Positions 47,463 to 61,016 of a stretch of 64,000 bases of DNA are shown in pieces. Numbering within the stretch: the first letter of the stretch is position 1; each line of letters begins with the position of its first letter. Source of the DNA: Oxytricha trifallax (lineage: Eukaryota; Ciliophora; Spirotrichea; Sporadotrichida; Oxytrichidae); the NCBI GenBank assembly GCA_000711775.1, contig ARYC01000045.1:124001-188000 (forward strand), in the 5' to 3' direction. The notes under the pieces were generated by a model that was not told where the DNA came from, made no database searches, and saw only the letters and a list, made by a program, of their open reading frames with translations. A program made the position numbers and the translations under genes.

Positions 47463-49499
47463 GACTCATTTCATATGTTTTATCATTCAAAACCTCAAAA
47501 ATCATTAGTGTTAATAATTTATTTTTTGGATATGGTGTGTATTGGAATGTTTTTATCAATAAGTAAGGCATTAAGAAACTTATCGTAAGCATTTTTTATA
47601 ATAATATTCAGATACTTTATATAAATTAAAAATTATTTAATAAATATTGTTTGAAATCCTTTTTAAAAGAAGTTACTTCTCATGAATATAATAAATAATA
47701 ATGTTAGATTCTATTTACATTATTATTTGAAACTTAAATAGTTTCTAAATAAATTTATATTGAATCCATTAGAAAAATTATAAAAATTTGTAATAAAATT
47801 TTTTTATTTTGCCAAATTTTCAATCTTCTAATAATAAGTGAGTTACTAAATGAAATTTTATTTGATCATACTTTTAAAAAGGAAAGTATGAGGTTTTAAT
47901 TAATTTTCATAATAATTTAACTTATCTAACCCCTCATAATAAAATCCACATTTAATATTCTTCATTCCGTTAATCTCATCTCATTTTAAATGTCATGATT
48001 TTCATTTTCACACTTTACCCCAAATAGAGTCTTTCAAGACGATAAATTTCTTAAGGAAGGATTGAGTAGAGTAAGCCATTCCTATATATCAGCACTACTT
48101 GAGGTATTGAAAGCATTGTTTAAGAAAATTCAATTAATGTTGGAGTATTTGTCCAACGTCACATACTTTATAGTGCACACACACTATATTTCCTCCTAAG
48201 TCCCTAGATAAAAGCGATTTAAGGAAATTATCCCTACAGCCCTATTTCTACCATTATTACATTCCTTACATCTGGTAAGTATACTTTAGGGTTTAAGAGT
48301 GATTTTTGGGTTAGTGAAGTTCTTATTTGTTGTCAAAAAATATAAAGAGACTAGGCTGATGATGACTAATAATTGCAATATATTAACTGATACAAAATGC
48401 TCAGTTTACAAAAACGGTAGATCTCTTGTTTTATTTTATTTTGCTTAATGAATGCTTTTAATAATATTGTTAATTATACATTCCAAACCGTTTCATAAAA
48501 ATATCATTTATCATATAAAATTAGAAGAATAAGACAATCTCTAAAGTTAAAATCAATTAGTGTTTTTTATTATTGAAGGAATACAATTGAAATTGAGAAA
48601 TTATAATTAAATTAATAAATATTAAATCAAATTTGTGGCAGTTAAAGTTGGCCAATTTAAACGATCTAGGGCTCATTCGATAGAGAATTCAAAATTAGCT
48701 GGACTTTGTTATTGGCGGTACTATTTTATCGCATCCCTGGAGCGAGATAACCCCACTTTAATGTAAGGGTATAATTTAATGAATTAAGAAGAGTTTAATT
48801 AAAGGCAAGTTATCTCGCTCCAGGGATGCGATAAAATAGTACCGCCAATAACAAAGTCCAGCCAATTTTAAATTTTCTATTGAATGAGCCCAAGATCGTT
48901 TAAATTGGACAACTTTAACTGCCACAATTTTGATTTAATATTTATTAATTTAATTATAATTTCTCAATTTCAATTGTATTCCTACAATATAACATGCTAG
49001 TGTTTAAAGTAACTGTAATTTTCTATAAAATTGGCATCTTAAATTTAAGTTTAAATTATGAAATTATAATAAAAATCAAAATAAATTATGGCATTCTATC
49101 AAAAGTATTCTTATCTTTTCAATTAAGAGGTATTTTATGTTTTCATTTATTATTTTCTATAGATTGAAAATAGTAAGAATCAGTTATCTAAGAATGCAGG
49201 AATCGATTTTATATAATTATGATATTGAATTGTTTTAATTTAATCGGAACTGGCTTGGATTTAAGATTTAATGCAATGCCAAATATAAACTAACAACATG
49301 GTGGTTTCGATATGAAATTGTGACCAACTGCCCTTATGAATTAAAATTAATAATATGGAGCAATGAAACCGCCTATGAGCTAAAAAAATATTCATTCTCA
49401 ATATCAGTAACAAACCCCATCATCATTTAATAGATAAACTTTTTGAGTCTTTATCAAAAATATAAATGAAAATGATAAAATTTAATATAAATAGAATCT
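47463..49499. other. Intergenic region with foldback element
   Basis: Apart from the foldback element at 48573 it is AT-rich. A frame on the plus strand from about 48000 to 48440 is open and somewhat richer in G+C (HFTPNRVFQDDKFLKEG, then LMLEYLSNVTYFIVHTH), but has no clear start or splice partners. It may be a gene fragment. Confidence 0.4.
48573..48987. mobile_element. 415-bp foldback MITE, copy 2
   Basis: It has the same length and structure as 6551-6965, with about 90% identity by eye over the arms (ggcagttaaagttggccaat, gagcgagataac words). TA flanks both ends. It sits in intergenic sequence here. With only two copies it looks like a low-copy or recently active family. Confidence 0.86.
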
Positions 49500-52400
49500 T
49501 CAATTAATGAAATAGTTTCCTAGTTCTTATTACCTACTCAATTTTTATTTAATTTCTCTCATAATAAAACTTTCTTCAGTGTTTAGTTCTTCGCAAATCA
49601 TTGGTAAAACTATTTGCTTGAATTTATCAATTTTAAGAAAATCTTAGGGTTATCTAGGTCTCGCAATCATAGTTTTCTTTACATATAAATCGCTTACAAG
49701 TTTCACTTCTTTGTGAATTGATGAATCTTTTTGAAAGTTTTCTGCTAAATTCAGCAAATCTAATCCATTTAAAATTCCGTCTCTATCATAATCATAGAAA
49801 TTAAAGAGGAGTTTTTCTTTTTCTTGAGGAGTACCCTGAAATAAATTAAAAAGTTTAAAGTTTATTACATGGAAAATGTTTGCTACAACTTTGAGAAAAT
49901 CAGATGACATTATTTTCAAGGCTTTCTAATTGCCTGGTGAAAACAGCATAAAGAACCTTTGAGCAAATTCTTCATTTTAAAAACCAAATACTTTGATCTA
50001 TATTTTAAGTTAATAACCAAATCTTAAATTACCATATTTTTGTAACAGCTTTAGTAAGTCATACTCAATTGTAGTACATCAGTATTTTCAGGGTTGACGG
50101 TCAAGAGTCTAAAACTTTTCAAAATGTTTTCGTAATCATTTTTCAAAAGCTGTTTGATAAAGTAAATCACAAATTTCTAAGATCTTTGTTACTGGATAGC
50201 ATGCTAATTGTTGATCAAGTATATCGAACGTGTTTATGATGATAAATGTTATAAATTTTCGAAGTATGGATCGTCTTCAATATCAATATCAGAAGTTATA
50301 TCTAATCTTTTTAAAGTCTGTCTTCTTTGAAAACTTAAAATCTTTTAGGTTTTGATGTCGTCCTTTTGAGAATTCATAGCAATATCTCTAAGATTTATAA
50401 GACCACAGGTTATCGATTTACAATAAATTATACGCATTTTTAACTATTAGATATATTGTAATGAAATCTTAAGTTATTTGAGCTAAGTTATTTTCAAACT
50501 TTATCAATCCATAGAAGTCTTCAGAGCTCAAACCTACACATTAAGTATGAGTATCTTTATAATGATCAAACTTGCTCTCATTTTCTTTTGAAAACTATCT
50601 CGAATTACTCATTAATTTACTAGGGCTTTCTTGAACGATATTTACATTCAAGGTCTGTTCTTTTTACAATTCTGGGGAGCCCCCATTTTCTCCCATTCTT
50701 GTTATAAAAGTCAAAAAGTTATTTCCAATATTCGTTTTTACCTTTTTAACTTTGCTTTTAACTTATTTGTTGCTTGGGGAAGAAGATTGATTTTTTGATT
50801 GATTTTGCTTTTCGTCAATAACTTTCTACTTTTCAATTTGCTACTTCTTCTTGCTAAATGCTTTAGATATTAGTGCGAAATCTTTATTAAAAGCTTCAAA
50901 GAAAATTCGATCTGATTCATCACAATTCTATCTAAAGTCATTAGGAATCTACTTTTTGTTAAAGAGTTCCTTATAAAAGTAAATCACATCTCTTTACTTG
51001 AATTATTCAAGTATTTGAAACATGTCGTGCTCACATAACATACCGTTGCCAGTGATATTAAAAGAGTTAAAAGCAAATCTTAGCCAAAGTTATGGACCTC
51101 CTCTCACAAAGTCCTTGAGAAGTTTTACAAACGTTTTGAAATCGATTCTATACAGAGAGCCAAATGTATTTTCTAAAAATGAAAGCATTCTTTCACTGAC
51201 CCTTTTTCCATATCTATCTTACAGGAATTACTTCAAATTATTCTTATTTAACTTGCTCCATCTTAGCACGCTATCATCTTCAGCCATTTTTAGAAAGAAA
51301 TTTTGGAACTATTTACTTGATTCAAGTTAAGCCATCACTTAATTTGATTGGTTTGTGAAGGACATGTGAGAACTCAAATTTGAAGCTCTTGACTGATCAT
51401 TATTTGGTTTTCGCCTATTCTTAGAATTTTAATTGCTATTCAATCTTTAACTAGGAGTTTGCAGTCCAGAATTTAAAGCGTTGCCTCTTCTAGGAGTACC
51501 CTCAACAGATTAAGTATCAAAGTTAATTGAGTACGACCTTTCATGAGATCTATGATTTATATGAAAGGATTTCATTGGTGCAGCTCCAGGATCTACTCCA
51601 TCAATTCCTTTCGACATAAACTTATCATCATAGATTACAACAGTAGCTCTGCGTTTCAGTAAACTTGCAAGCTTTTATTTTTATTCTTGGACTACAGTCG
51701 AATTTATTTTATTTCCAGTTGTTGATTCTTCAATTATAGTTGACTTCTTTTTCATAAGTTTTAAAGGTGAGTGCTTTCTAGTAACAGTTTAAGTTTAATT
51801 GCCTTCTCTCATATTTCTCTTCAAAATTTACTTGGTATTTAAATAAAAATACTTAATTCTAATTAGCATCTGTCCTATCGCTAAACACATCAATATAATA
51901 AATCTTAGAACCATTTATGTCATTGCTATCAGAAATGATATCCAAATCGATCGAATTCATTTGGCTTTAGGCCATGTCTTTTTAGATTTTGCTTAACTTT
52001 TGAATTTGCTTTGCTTTAAAATCAATTTGACTATTTACTTTTCGATGCTTGCCTTTTCCCATTATATTTTAGTCTTTAGGACTTTATTAGCTGGTCTGAT
52101 TTAATTTCTTTACTTGAAAATCATCAAATCTTGTTATATTCAAGATTTCCTGTTAAACAGTATTTTTGAGTTTGAAATCAATTTCATCAGGAAGAACTTT
52201 CATATAATATTAAACTCGCTTTTAATGACTTTGTTTCATTTCTTTGATTTCTTAATATGGCAAGTAATTAGTCTCTTACTCACTTTTGTTATTTTAAAGC
52301 TATTATAGCTAGGCATTATTTTTATCATGAATGTAATTATAGTAATACTAATTACCTGGGGAGGTTTTTGAATATTTACTACTGTTTCTATGCCTAGAAT

Positions 52401-53374
52401 ATATACCAGCTTTTTCAGCTTGGTCAAGTAAAAGCTAATACGAATCCTTAGACTCTTGCATTTTCTTAATAAAGCCAAGAGCTTACAACTTTTTATCTTT
52501 TATTTCATCTATATTTTCAAGCAACTTCTTTTAAACATTATTTGTTCTGACCGACACCCGACCCCCCCCGTACACTCCTTCTTGGTAGTACCCCCCGTAC
52601 CCCCCTAAAATATCCTATATCATATCAAATTTTTTATCCTTTAGGGGGGTACGGAGGGGGTCGGGGGGGGTACGGGGGATACGGGGGATACTACCAAGAA
52701 GGAGGGTACGGGGGGGTCGGGTGTCGGTCAGAACAATTATTAATTAAAGAAGTACTCTTCATTTTATTTAACTCAAGAAATGGGTTGGAAGGTTGGTAAT
52801 TTAAATTAGCTCTGCTTTTCTTTGTTGAACTTTTAAACTCATTTTCTTCATCAAATTCACTCTATGAGAATAAATTGATTTTTTCATTGACCTTAGATAA
52901 ATTCAATTAGCTCTTTCCATAGCTTTTCTTAGTAATTGCACTAAACGGTTCATCTAATGAAAATAAGTCTATATTTCTCTTAGTAATTTTTTAGTTCTAA
53001 TACCTATCATTGGTCGTTGTATTATGTAATAATGGGCTTTTCTTTTTCTCGCTACTTTTTAAAAATCTAAACTAGCCTCTCACTCTTCTAATGCTCGAAG
53101 ACCCCTCGATATGTTCTTATTTTGTTTCTAAAACTGGTGTCGGTAAATAATCTGTGAAACCCCCCAGAAACCCCTGACCTCCAGTAAATAAATTACTCGA
53201 TTGACCTTGTTTTTTATTTATATTGTTAAGCTGCAAGCGTGGGAGTTAAATCATAGTCATAGATGGATTAGCACCATTTTAATCTAACTTTAATTGAGAT
53301 TTTCGACGTTGGAGAAGTTAAGACTAAATGTTTTAAGGGAAGACTTAAGATTTAATTTGCGAATTTAGTTTCAT
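49500..53374 (-). CDS. Large EF-hand protein interrupted by a foldback element
   Basis: It is 1190 residues after removing one 199-base insert and three GT-AG introns (22, 46 and 35 bases); the length is an exact multiple of three. The start is MKLNSQIKS. The first 600 residues are polar, Ser/Asn/Lys-rich and low in complexity, with a helical part LLENIDEIKDKKLQALGFIKKM. Degenerate EF-hand-like text lies at about 690-800 (FLENTFGSLYRIDFKTFVKLL and LRFAFNSFNITGNGML). A canonical loop DYDRDGILNGLD followed by LLNLAENF lies in the last 120 residues. So calcium binding at one site is likely. Its role is unknown; a cytoskeletal calcium sensor is a guess. Confidence 0.88.
52543..52735. mobile_element. 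193-bp GC-rich foldback element acting as an IES
   Basis: The ends are TGTTCTGACCGACACCCGAC and its complement, with arms of about 75 bases and an AT-rich centre. ATTATT flanks it at 52537-52542 and 52736-52741. Its base composition is far richer in G+C than all surroundings. Removing it with one ATTATT joins TSLINN to VQKKLLENIDE of the EF-hand gene in frame. Confidence 0.85.
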
Positions 53375-54035
53375 TAATTTACAATTATAATTCCATGCAT
53401 TTTTATTTATTTTATATAAAGTTATTATGAGATAGTTCTGTATAAAAAGAAAAATAGAATAATACATAACTGATAGATTATAAAATTAATTAACGTATCA
53501 ATAAAATACTTTTCTGTTAATGATTGGCTTATAGTATTTCTGTACTAAATTTTAATTTAATTAGACAACATAGTCCATAAATTTTCCAACACTTCCTTAT
53601 ATAAAAGAAATTATATTTTATATTTTGACATTTTTTTGAATTTTTATATCCTCTTTATTTTCAATTTTTAATTATAATTTCTTAAGAAAGTTTATAAATT
53701 ATTTTAGCTGATTCAATTTTTCAAAAATATTTTATAATGGATAAAATTAAAAAATTAAATATAACTGTTATCTTTATTTAATTCTTATTAATTTCAAAAG
53801 ATAGATATTAAGTATTATATTATTTCTAATTTTCACCCCGAAACAGAAGCAAATTGAATAATTTATGATTCTGTATTCTTTTATAGATCTCAAAATTATT
53901 TCTTATTATATATCATTGTAATTTTTTAGAATATAATACTCTTGTGATGGGACATACATTTATGTAATCATATGTGTATTGGATATGCCCATAACTCCTA
54001 AATTTTTGAGTTAAAAATTTTTAATTATAATTAAA
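53375..54035. other. Divergent intergenic region
   Basis: It is AT-rich and lies between the starts of two genes pointing away from each other; it should hold both promoters. No motif was recognised. Confidence 0.5.
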
Positions 54036-57000
54036 ATGTCAGAGAATATAAATTTAATGGCCTTAAACATTCAAGATAAACAACAAAATCAAAACATAAT
54101 CGGTTAAGATTTAAGCTATACTAGTATTACCAGCAATCTAAATATCAAGGATGCAATAAAATTATACATAAGTGAGAATAAATTACTTGAAAATTTTCTA
54201 GTCAAATGTTTTGATAACTAGAATTCTCAAAATACATATGATTTAAATATAGTTCAAATTTATTTATTGCTATATATAGCCTTTGAAATTTCAAACAATT
54301 TATTCAATTTTAATATGTGATTTAACACAAAATGAATAAGATGTTTCTGATATAATTAAAGAGATAGAACGTAGAAAAGAGACCTTAAGTAAATTAGGTA
54401 TTTTACTACAAAATAATCCTCACTAAAATTAAGAAGTCAATGTATTAAAACCTTAAAATTTGAACATTTAAGAGAGTTTTAAACTAGATAATTTAAATAA
54501 AGCTACAACTGTAAATACAAGCACTTCTTTGCAAAGTTAAAAAACTATAAAAAATGAATTCTACATTAATCTATCTTATAATATAACTATTTAATGTTAT
54601 CTATAATTTTGATTAAATTTACTGTAGTTTAAAGAAAATGCGGAGAATAACTGTAACGTAGAGACTAAAATTTAGAAGCCAAAGTTTTAGAATAACTTTC
54701 TTTATAATTAAAGCACTAAAAATTCAGGGAAATCTCCAGTTTTAAATAAAAATGTAAATTCCAATCTACAAAGTGAGAGAAGTTCCTTAATGCCAGCTGG
54801 AACCTTCCAACAAATTTCCCCAAGAATTGATTAAAAAGAGAATTAAAATATAAGCGCAAGAGGTCAGGGCAGCTCAAATTTCACTTCAAGATGTCAGACC
54901 CCAAGCAATATTAAAAGGGATTTATCCTCTAATATGCTTATGAGAAGAGGCTCTAATTAAAATATATGCAACGAATCCATTAGCTAAAATAATTCGATGC
55001 TCTAATCATTTAATAAAGCTTAAAATTAACTCCTTGTTGCGCTAAAGAAAATTAATTTAAGGCACATTAATGATTTAACTCAAATAAAAAAGCCCTCGTT
55101 ATTTGTCCTCAAATCAGCTTAGCTCTTTGCACAAATGCTTCTGTAATTTAAAAACTAAACTATTGATTCGAACTAAATTTAATCTTAACTTTAAGCATGG
55201 GAGGAGATTGTAAAATTCTTAACCTCATAGCCAAAAATCCTACAGGAAATACATTCTGTTAAATTTAAGATAGATAATTTAGAATATAACATGAAACTAA
55301 TTACACTATTAAAGAATGAATCCATAAAACATAGTAAACTACTAACTTAGTGCAAAGTATAAATTAGTGAAGGCTGTGGAGTTATGTTTCAAGTTTTTCA
55401 GAGTGTAATTGAGTATTGTATGATAATAGAAGATATTAAGAAATTAAACCTTATTCAAGACTATAGATAGAACTTTATGAAAATGTTTTAAACTTCTATT
55501 ATTGGGAATAATTAATAAAATCGAAGTGTCAATAGGATTTATGGAAAGGAGTAGTAAAATCAAAATAGAAGCTTCATAAGAAAGAGATTTTTAATTTATT
55601 AAATTCGTAATTTACTTATAAATTTATAGAGTAGTGTGAATCGATCTAAATCTCCAGTGTAAGAGTACATAAATTAAAAGATAAGCTAAAATGGGAATAG
55701 AACTCCTGCTAAAAGTCCAGTAAATAAGCAAGTAAATTAGTTTTAATAAAAAAGAACATCAATTATTTAACAAACTAAGTCCCCATAGTAGTATCAATTC
55801 ATTAAAAAGCGTTAATCATGCCTAGACAACTCAACAATTGAGAAGTCAAAAGATTAGTTAGATTAAAGCAAATTTGCATAGCATAATCAGCGAGATTCTA
55901 TCTAATTTTATTTAATATATTTTTACTCTATCAAAAAGTCAATTGAAAGGATATCAATGGCTAAATAACCCTCTTTTGAAACAAATCAAAAGAAAAAGCA
56001 GATTGATTCTCCTACCAAACGTTTGATTAAGATTCATTAAGCTAGGATTAGTAAAAGAGTCAGTCCTCTCTGTAGTCCTCATAACTTAAGTCCAAATAAT
56101 AATCTATCGAAAAGTCCTTCTTCCTCTTCATTTATAATGAATTCTAGACGAGAATTTCAAGAACCATATTAGGAATTAACATTAATAAGAAAAAACTCTA
56201 AGACTAAATACTCCAATCTATAATCAAAATAGAATATTAGTTGTATGGAACAGTTCCCCTCCTCAGATGTATAACAAAAATTAAATGAAAAGTCAGAGTC
56301 CTCTTTTTTGCAAAACAATCACTAATAAACTAATATGGATTTCAGTTTTTGTTCAGACAGCGGCTAATCTTTAAGTTATCACAACCAAAACAATATTAGC
56401 TATCTTAAACAAATAGAGCAAAACTTCCAAAATGCTTTGAATCTGGACTTAAATCTCTATTCCAATCTTAGTCATTAAAATTTCAGTGGATGCAATGAAG
56501 TTGAAAATCCTTCTCCCAGAAAACTAAACATGACTCCTTAAGAGATATGCACCAAAGATTAGAGTGTGAATGTCTTTTTTACAAATCTAGCGGAGAAGAA
56601 CTATATTCAGGATAGTGAAGATGAGCTAGAAACAAGGCCTTTTTGTAAACAAAATTAGCAAGAAGAAATTGAGTAGCTGAGGCTGGGATAGTTCTAAAAG
56701 CTTTAGTTGTAGGACAATTACAATAAATGAGTATAACTTTTATATGGCTTTAAACTATATTCTATCAATAGCAGGTACAATAAAGAAACAGATATGAAGT
56801 CAGCAAGGTTAATAAACATAGACTATGATAAACTCCTGGAGGAAATATAATCAAGTTAATAGGAACAACAGTCGTTTATAGATAATGCAGTAAATCAAAT
56901 CAGAGCCAAAAGATATATCAATGATAAGCCTAGAGAAAGGTGAGTTCAAGAGAATAATAGAGCATTCTTTCTAGAATCGAACAATAACTATAAAAATCAA

Positions 57001-57955
57001 AATACATATAGTGAAATTAAAAAATTCATTTTACTATTTGAATAGAAGTTTACACAATAAAGAGTTATATCTTGATATATTTTATAATTTATCATCATTT
57101 AACAGCGAGAGAATAAGTTCAAATTAGTATCATAGCAATCCTCAAAATCCACAATCAGCGCATTCTCATCACAGTCGATCTGACTATGCTTCATAACAGC
57201 CTCAAAGAACTTTTAAAAATGTATATGAAATGTCTTAAGCAGCTGACTCTTTAATGAATCAGTACCAGCGTAATATAAGCAGCAATGCAAATTCAGCTTA
57301 ATTAAATAAAATATAACAATAAAATAGAGCATATTCTAGTAATAGTTTTAAAGGGCAAATCGATCAATCTGGACTCTATGGTACTTAGATATCTAGATAA
57401 CCAATGAGTCTTGGATAAATAAATAACTCATTTTAAAGTGAATCAAATCATAACAGACCAAGCTCTTTAAGAAATGTTACACCATCAAGGAGAGTATAAA
57501 AGCCCATTAATCAAAACTACTAAGATTAAATATTGAATGACAGTCTTCTGGCATTTAGTGAAAAGAACACTGCTTTATATACAAAATTTGACATAAAAAA
57601 TCTAGACATGAAGACTGATGGGACACCAATCGGGTATAAGCCAGAATATCATTCTAGCAATGTAAACTCTGAGATTTTTCCTAATTCCTCACCCTCTCAA
57701 ATGAAATAGCATTAACCTATTAAAAATCAGCCTCATTAGAGTAGTTTCTTATCAAATAATCTTAACCCTAGTCAATAGAATCCTGTGTTGTAAAATATAA
57801 AATCTAATTAAATTAGCTCTGGAAATTAAACATAAGCCTTAATTTAATAACGATAAAACAAATTAAAAACAGCATTAGAAAACCGTAGATTGGCTAAATA
57901 AGATATAATGAGAAAGTAAAGACTGAAGGATATCTTGTAATTTGAGCTTTCTTGA
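54036..57955 (+). CDS. Large Asn/Gln/Ser-rich protein, unknown function
   Basis: The frame is 1209 residues from MSENINLMALNIQ to DILQFELS and TGA. Three introns (28, 39 and 166 bases) and one 57-base IES are removed, and the sum is in frame. The N-terminal third contains a helical domain around LLVALKKINLRHINDLTQ and IVKFLTSQPKILQEIHSVKF. The rest is disordered in composition, with many SP and RxS motifs (NRSKSPVQ, NRTPAKSPV, KRVSPLCSPHN) that look like phosphorylation sites. A short basic helix ALENRRLAKQDIMRKQRLK ends it. I do not recognise it; composition suggests a scaffold or cortical protein. Confidence 0.8.
56719..56784 (+). other. IES, pointer TACAATAAA
   Basis: Nine-base repeats lie at 56719-56727 and 56776-56784. 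Removing 57 bases (one repeat plus 48) turns LQDNYNK + TGA into DNYNKETDMKSARL in frame. The insert starts with TGA and does not have GT-AG ends. Confidence 0.82.
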
Positions 57956-58019
57956 ATGCGACTTTATAAATTTAAATACTTGCTTATTAATTTTTTAACA
58001 AGTTAAAAAATCATTAATC

Positions 58020-59674
58020 TCACAATTAATTTGAAAAGATAAATCTATAGTCAGGCTTGATTCTAAGTTACCCGTGTTCCTCGACTAAAATATTTCCCAA
58101 TCTTTATTTTAAGTCTTCTTCAGAATTACGATTTAAGCTGTTAAACAGGTGATCCATAGCATCTTAGTAATTTACATAGAGTGGTTTAATGTTCTAACTA
58201 TTTCTTTAAGAATCAGATTATGCTTCTATCTTTACTAATTGTTACTTTATTTGTTCAGAGATGCGTAGTTTATATAATTATCCATTCATGACTATTTCAT
58301 CTTCGAAGAAGATTTTCTTTTATTTTGCCTTTTCAGTACCTTTGCGAATGAGTAAGTTAGGTATCTATCGCTTCAAATTTTTCATTTAAAATTGGCTTTT
58401 ATCTTAAATTAAAGTAAGTGCACTTTAGGGTCTTGTAGGTTTTTGTCTCAAAATATTGTTTGAAGGAGTGAAGCTGTCTTTTTGAAATAAGTTTTAGTCA
58501 TTTTATGTTTAATTGAATAAAGGTTAAGGGTGAAAGTTTTAGTTAGTTTGAGAAAACCTCTCTATGTTTGATCTGTAATTAGCTAAATTTAAATTAAATT
58601 CATCAAATGAGCTTTATCTCCTTAGATTTAATTTTTGTTTGAATTATAAGTATCCAGTTCTTCCTCAATATTTGGCAACTGCCCTTGACTTCCTTCACCA
58701 ATTCCTCTGTAAAAATCAAGAGAGTCAAACATTTAACCCTACTTTTGAGAGTTTTAATCAACGTGCGGCATGTCTAATTGATTCAATCTATTGTCTAAAC
58801 TATATCCCATTCCTCCCATGAAATTTTCATTAAAACTTCCTGCACTTTTCTAACTCATTTGATACTATGCACTTTATGGTCTGCTTTTTTAATTACTTTT
58901 TTATCTCATTATCTTGAGATTTTAGACTGTACCTAAAGTTATATGATCTTCTTTGGGTGGTAAGAAAAAGAATTTCTTTGCAGGATTCACTCTCAACTTT
59001 CCAAATGAGTTATTATAAACTGGATTATAATTTTTCTTAATTTCAGTGATACCTACAGGCCTTCTTTTCAGGTTTCTAACTATTTCTCTATCGATTTAAG
59101 TTTAGCTAAAGTGGTGATAGTGGTTATCAACATTAAAGTTAACTTGAGGTGGTAATTTAGAAACACTTTATTATCCATATTTACTTGTCAACGTGGAATT
59201 GAATTCCTTAAAACTCTACTTTGACTTCGAACTGGTTGTCATATTATCATTGTTTTTATAGTTCGACAAATCATTATTTCGAGTAAGGCCTAATCTTGCT
59301 AGCTTTTAAGGCATGGATTAGTAAAAAGTTTGTTACTAATTATTTAAGAATTTTGGTTTACTTCCAGCTTATTTAATTTAAACATCTTAGTACCTATTCC
59401 TAAAGAGCATAGTTTTAGAATCCTCTGCTCCATAGATTTTTTCTGATAAATTAGCCGCATTATTATAGAAATCTAGAGCCATTTAAAGCTTTCCAATGAA
59501 CTCATACTCAATTGCTCCATTATTATAAGCAATTGCTAATTTGAACTGAGTCTCTCTTAGTTTTTCAAGAATTGTGTTTTCTATTTTTGATAGACTCTGA
59601 TCGTTGGTCAATGGATTGTTTTTATCGTTTTGTTAATTTATTTTCATTTCATTATTCTCTTCATCTTCATCCAT
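58020..59674 (-). CDS. TPR-containing protein, disordered C-terminus
   Basis: It starts MDEDEENNEMKINQQ. Residues 35-85 form a TPR hairpin (LAIAYNNGAIEYEFIGKLQMALDFYNNAANL). A long Asn/Gln-rich region follows with RPVGITEIKKNYNPVY and KSRPQSAQ, and the C-terminal 190 residues (SSFDEFNLNLANYR to RIKPDYRFIF) are in another frame, joined somewhere near 58600-58660. No GT-AG pair or clear pointer explains the join, so a tiny insert or an indel is possible. The gene lies just downstream of another TPR gene on the same strand and could be its 3' half. Confidence 0.68.
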
Positions 59675-59819
59675 TTATAATCCCTTAATTTTCTTTTCAA
59701 ATATTTATTAAAAATGACCCATTTATATTTTGTATTATTCTATCTATAAATATCTAATAAACAACTCTTTTCTTTTTGTCAATTAATTTAAAATAATAGA
59801 TTATTGTTTTCAAAAAATA

Positions 59820-61016
59820 AAAAAATTAGAGTTTTTTATAGCCACTATAAAATAAAGATTAACTAATGTAAATTATATAAATGAACTTAATAAAAATAAC
59901 TTAATTTAATAAATTAAATAAAAGTATTTATTTTTCCAATTAAATTAAATCGATGCACAGATTATTATAGTTTATATTGAATAATCGTCCTCTTCTTCGA
60001 TTTTAGCTCTATATAATAATTTATTTGTTAATATATTTATGTAACTTACAACGTTGGCTATGGCTATAGGCTTTGCTTCTCAAGCTCTTAAATTTCCTCT
60101 TAAAACATGGTTATAGCTCGTAAAGCATGATTTAACGCCTATTTATGTTTGTTTAATTTGCTGAGCACGCAACAGAGATTCAATGATGTCTAAGCAATCT
60201 GATTTTTAGAGTAATTCCCCTACATCTCAATTTTAATTAAAAATAAATAATGGATCATTAAGGAAAAAAAAGAGATTGGTTAATATAGAGCTATTAATTG
60301 AATTTTTATATTCGAATTATATAGTTAATGTCAAGCGTCTGCTTCAAGTACTCATAAGATTCAGTAATTTTATTCTATTTTAGAAAAGTGCATCCCATGT
60401 TATTAAGAGTTAAAGCTTTCAATCTATATATAGGAGAATATAGTGAAGACCCTTATTTAATTGATTTTTGCTAATTGAACTCCTCCGGTCTCTTTATTAA
60501 CGATAAAGTAAACAATTGCTCAAAACTAATATATAAATTTATAATTATATTTAAGCACTATAAAATTACACTTCATAGATATATTTAATAAATTTGCTGC
60601 AATAATTCAACGATTTCTTTACACTTAGTTAGTAAGGCTAATGAAAGTTCGAAACATTAATCTTAGGTATTTTCTTAGAATGAATTTGTATTTTGAGTAC
60701 TATTTCATATATAAAATTTATAGTTTTAATCTATTATTGTAGTTATCTCAATTTTTTATGTAATAGGAGGAATATATTTTTATATTATACTATTACTTCT
60801 GTTGTCAAAATTGGTTGGAGATGTCATGCCACCATTATTTTAGTAATTTGGATTATCTTAAATATTCAGTGCTATGCGATTTGTTTATTTTATAATTTCC
60901 TTCGCATTATTGAAATCTTTGCTCTGCAATTCTTTATTTTCCATTATATATTCATTTAGCTGTTTCAGACATTCTGAATTATTTATTGATATCTATTTAA
61001 TTAATAATTTAAGCAT
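59820..61016 (-). CDS. TPR protein, exon structure provisional
   Basis: Coding pieces on the minus strand: MLKLLIKQISINNSECLKQLN to NRSNSIIQKYIPP (61016-60700), ELSLALLTKCKEIVELLQQ (near 60640-60580), ALTLNNMGCTFLKQNKITE to QTLDIN (near 60420-60330) and NQIAQTSLNLCCVLSKLNK to LNHALRAITMFQEEIQELE (near 60230-60080), followed by AKIEEEDDYS. The third and fourth are typical consecutive TPRs. Introns are only partly assigned, and the 3' end is uncertain. With the next gene it gives three successive TPRs, so 61016-58020 may be a single gene. By family it mediates protein interactions. Confidence 0.55.

Noticed and set aside
47254-47592. Opposing frames of 79 and 112 codons inside and beyond the 510-bp element
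   Set aside because: They arise from the inverted repeat and AT-rich interior. Neither has domain text and both end outside the element.
53150-53185. ccccccagaaacccc as a telomere-like or element end
   Set aside because: It lies within the EF-hand coding sequence (GFLGGF), where Gly codons explain it.
58600-58660. An IES explaining the frame change in the TPR gene
   Set aside because: No direct repeat of three or more bases gave an in-frame join that was better than chance, so it was left open.
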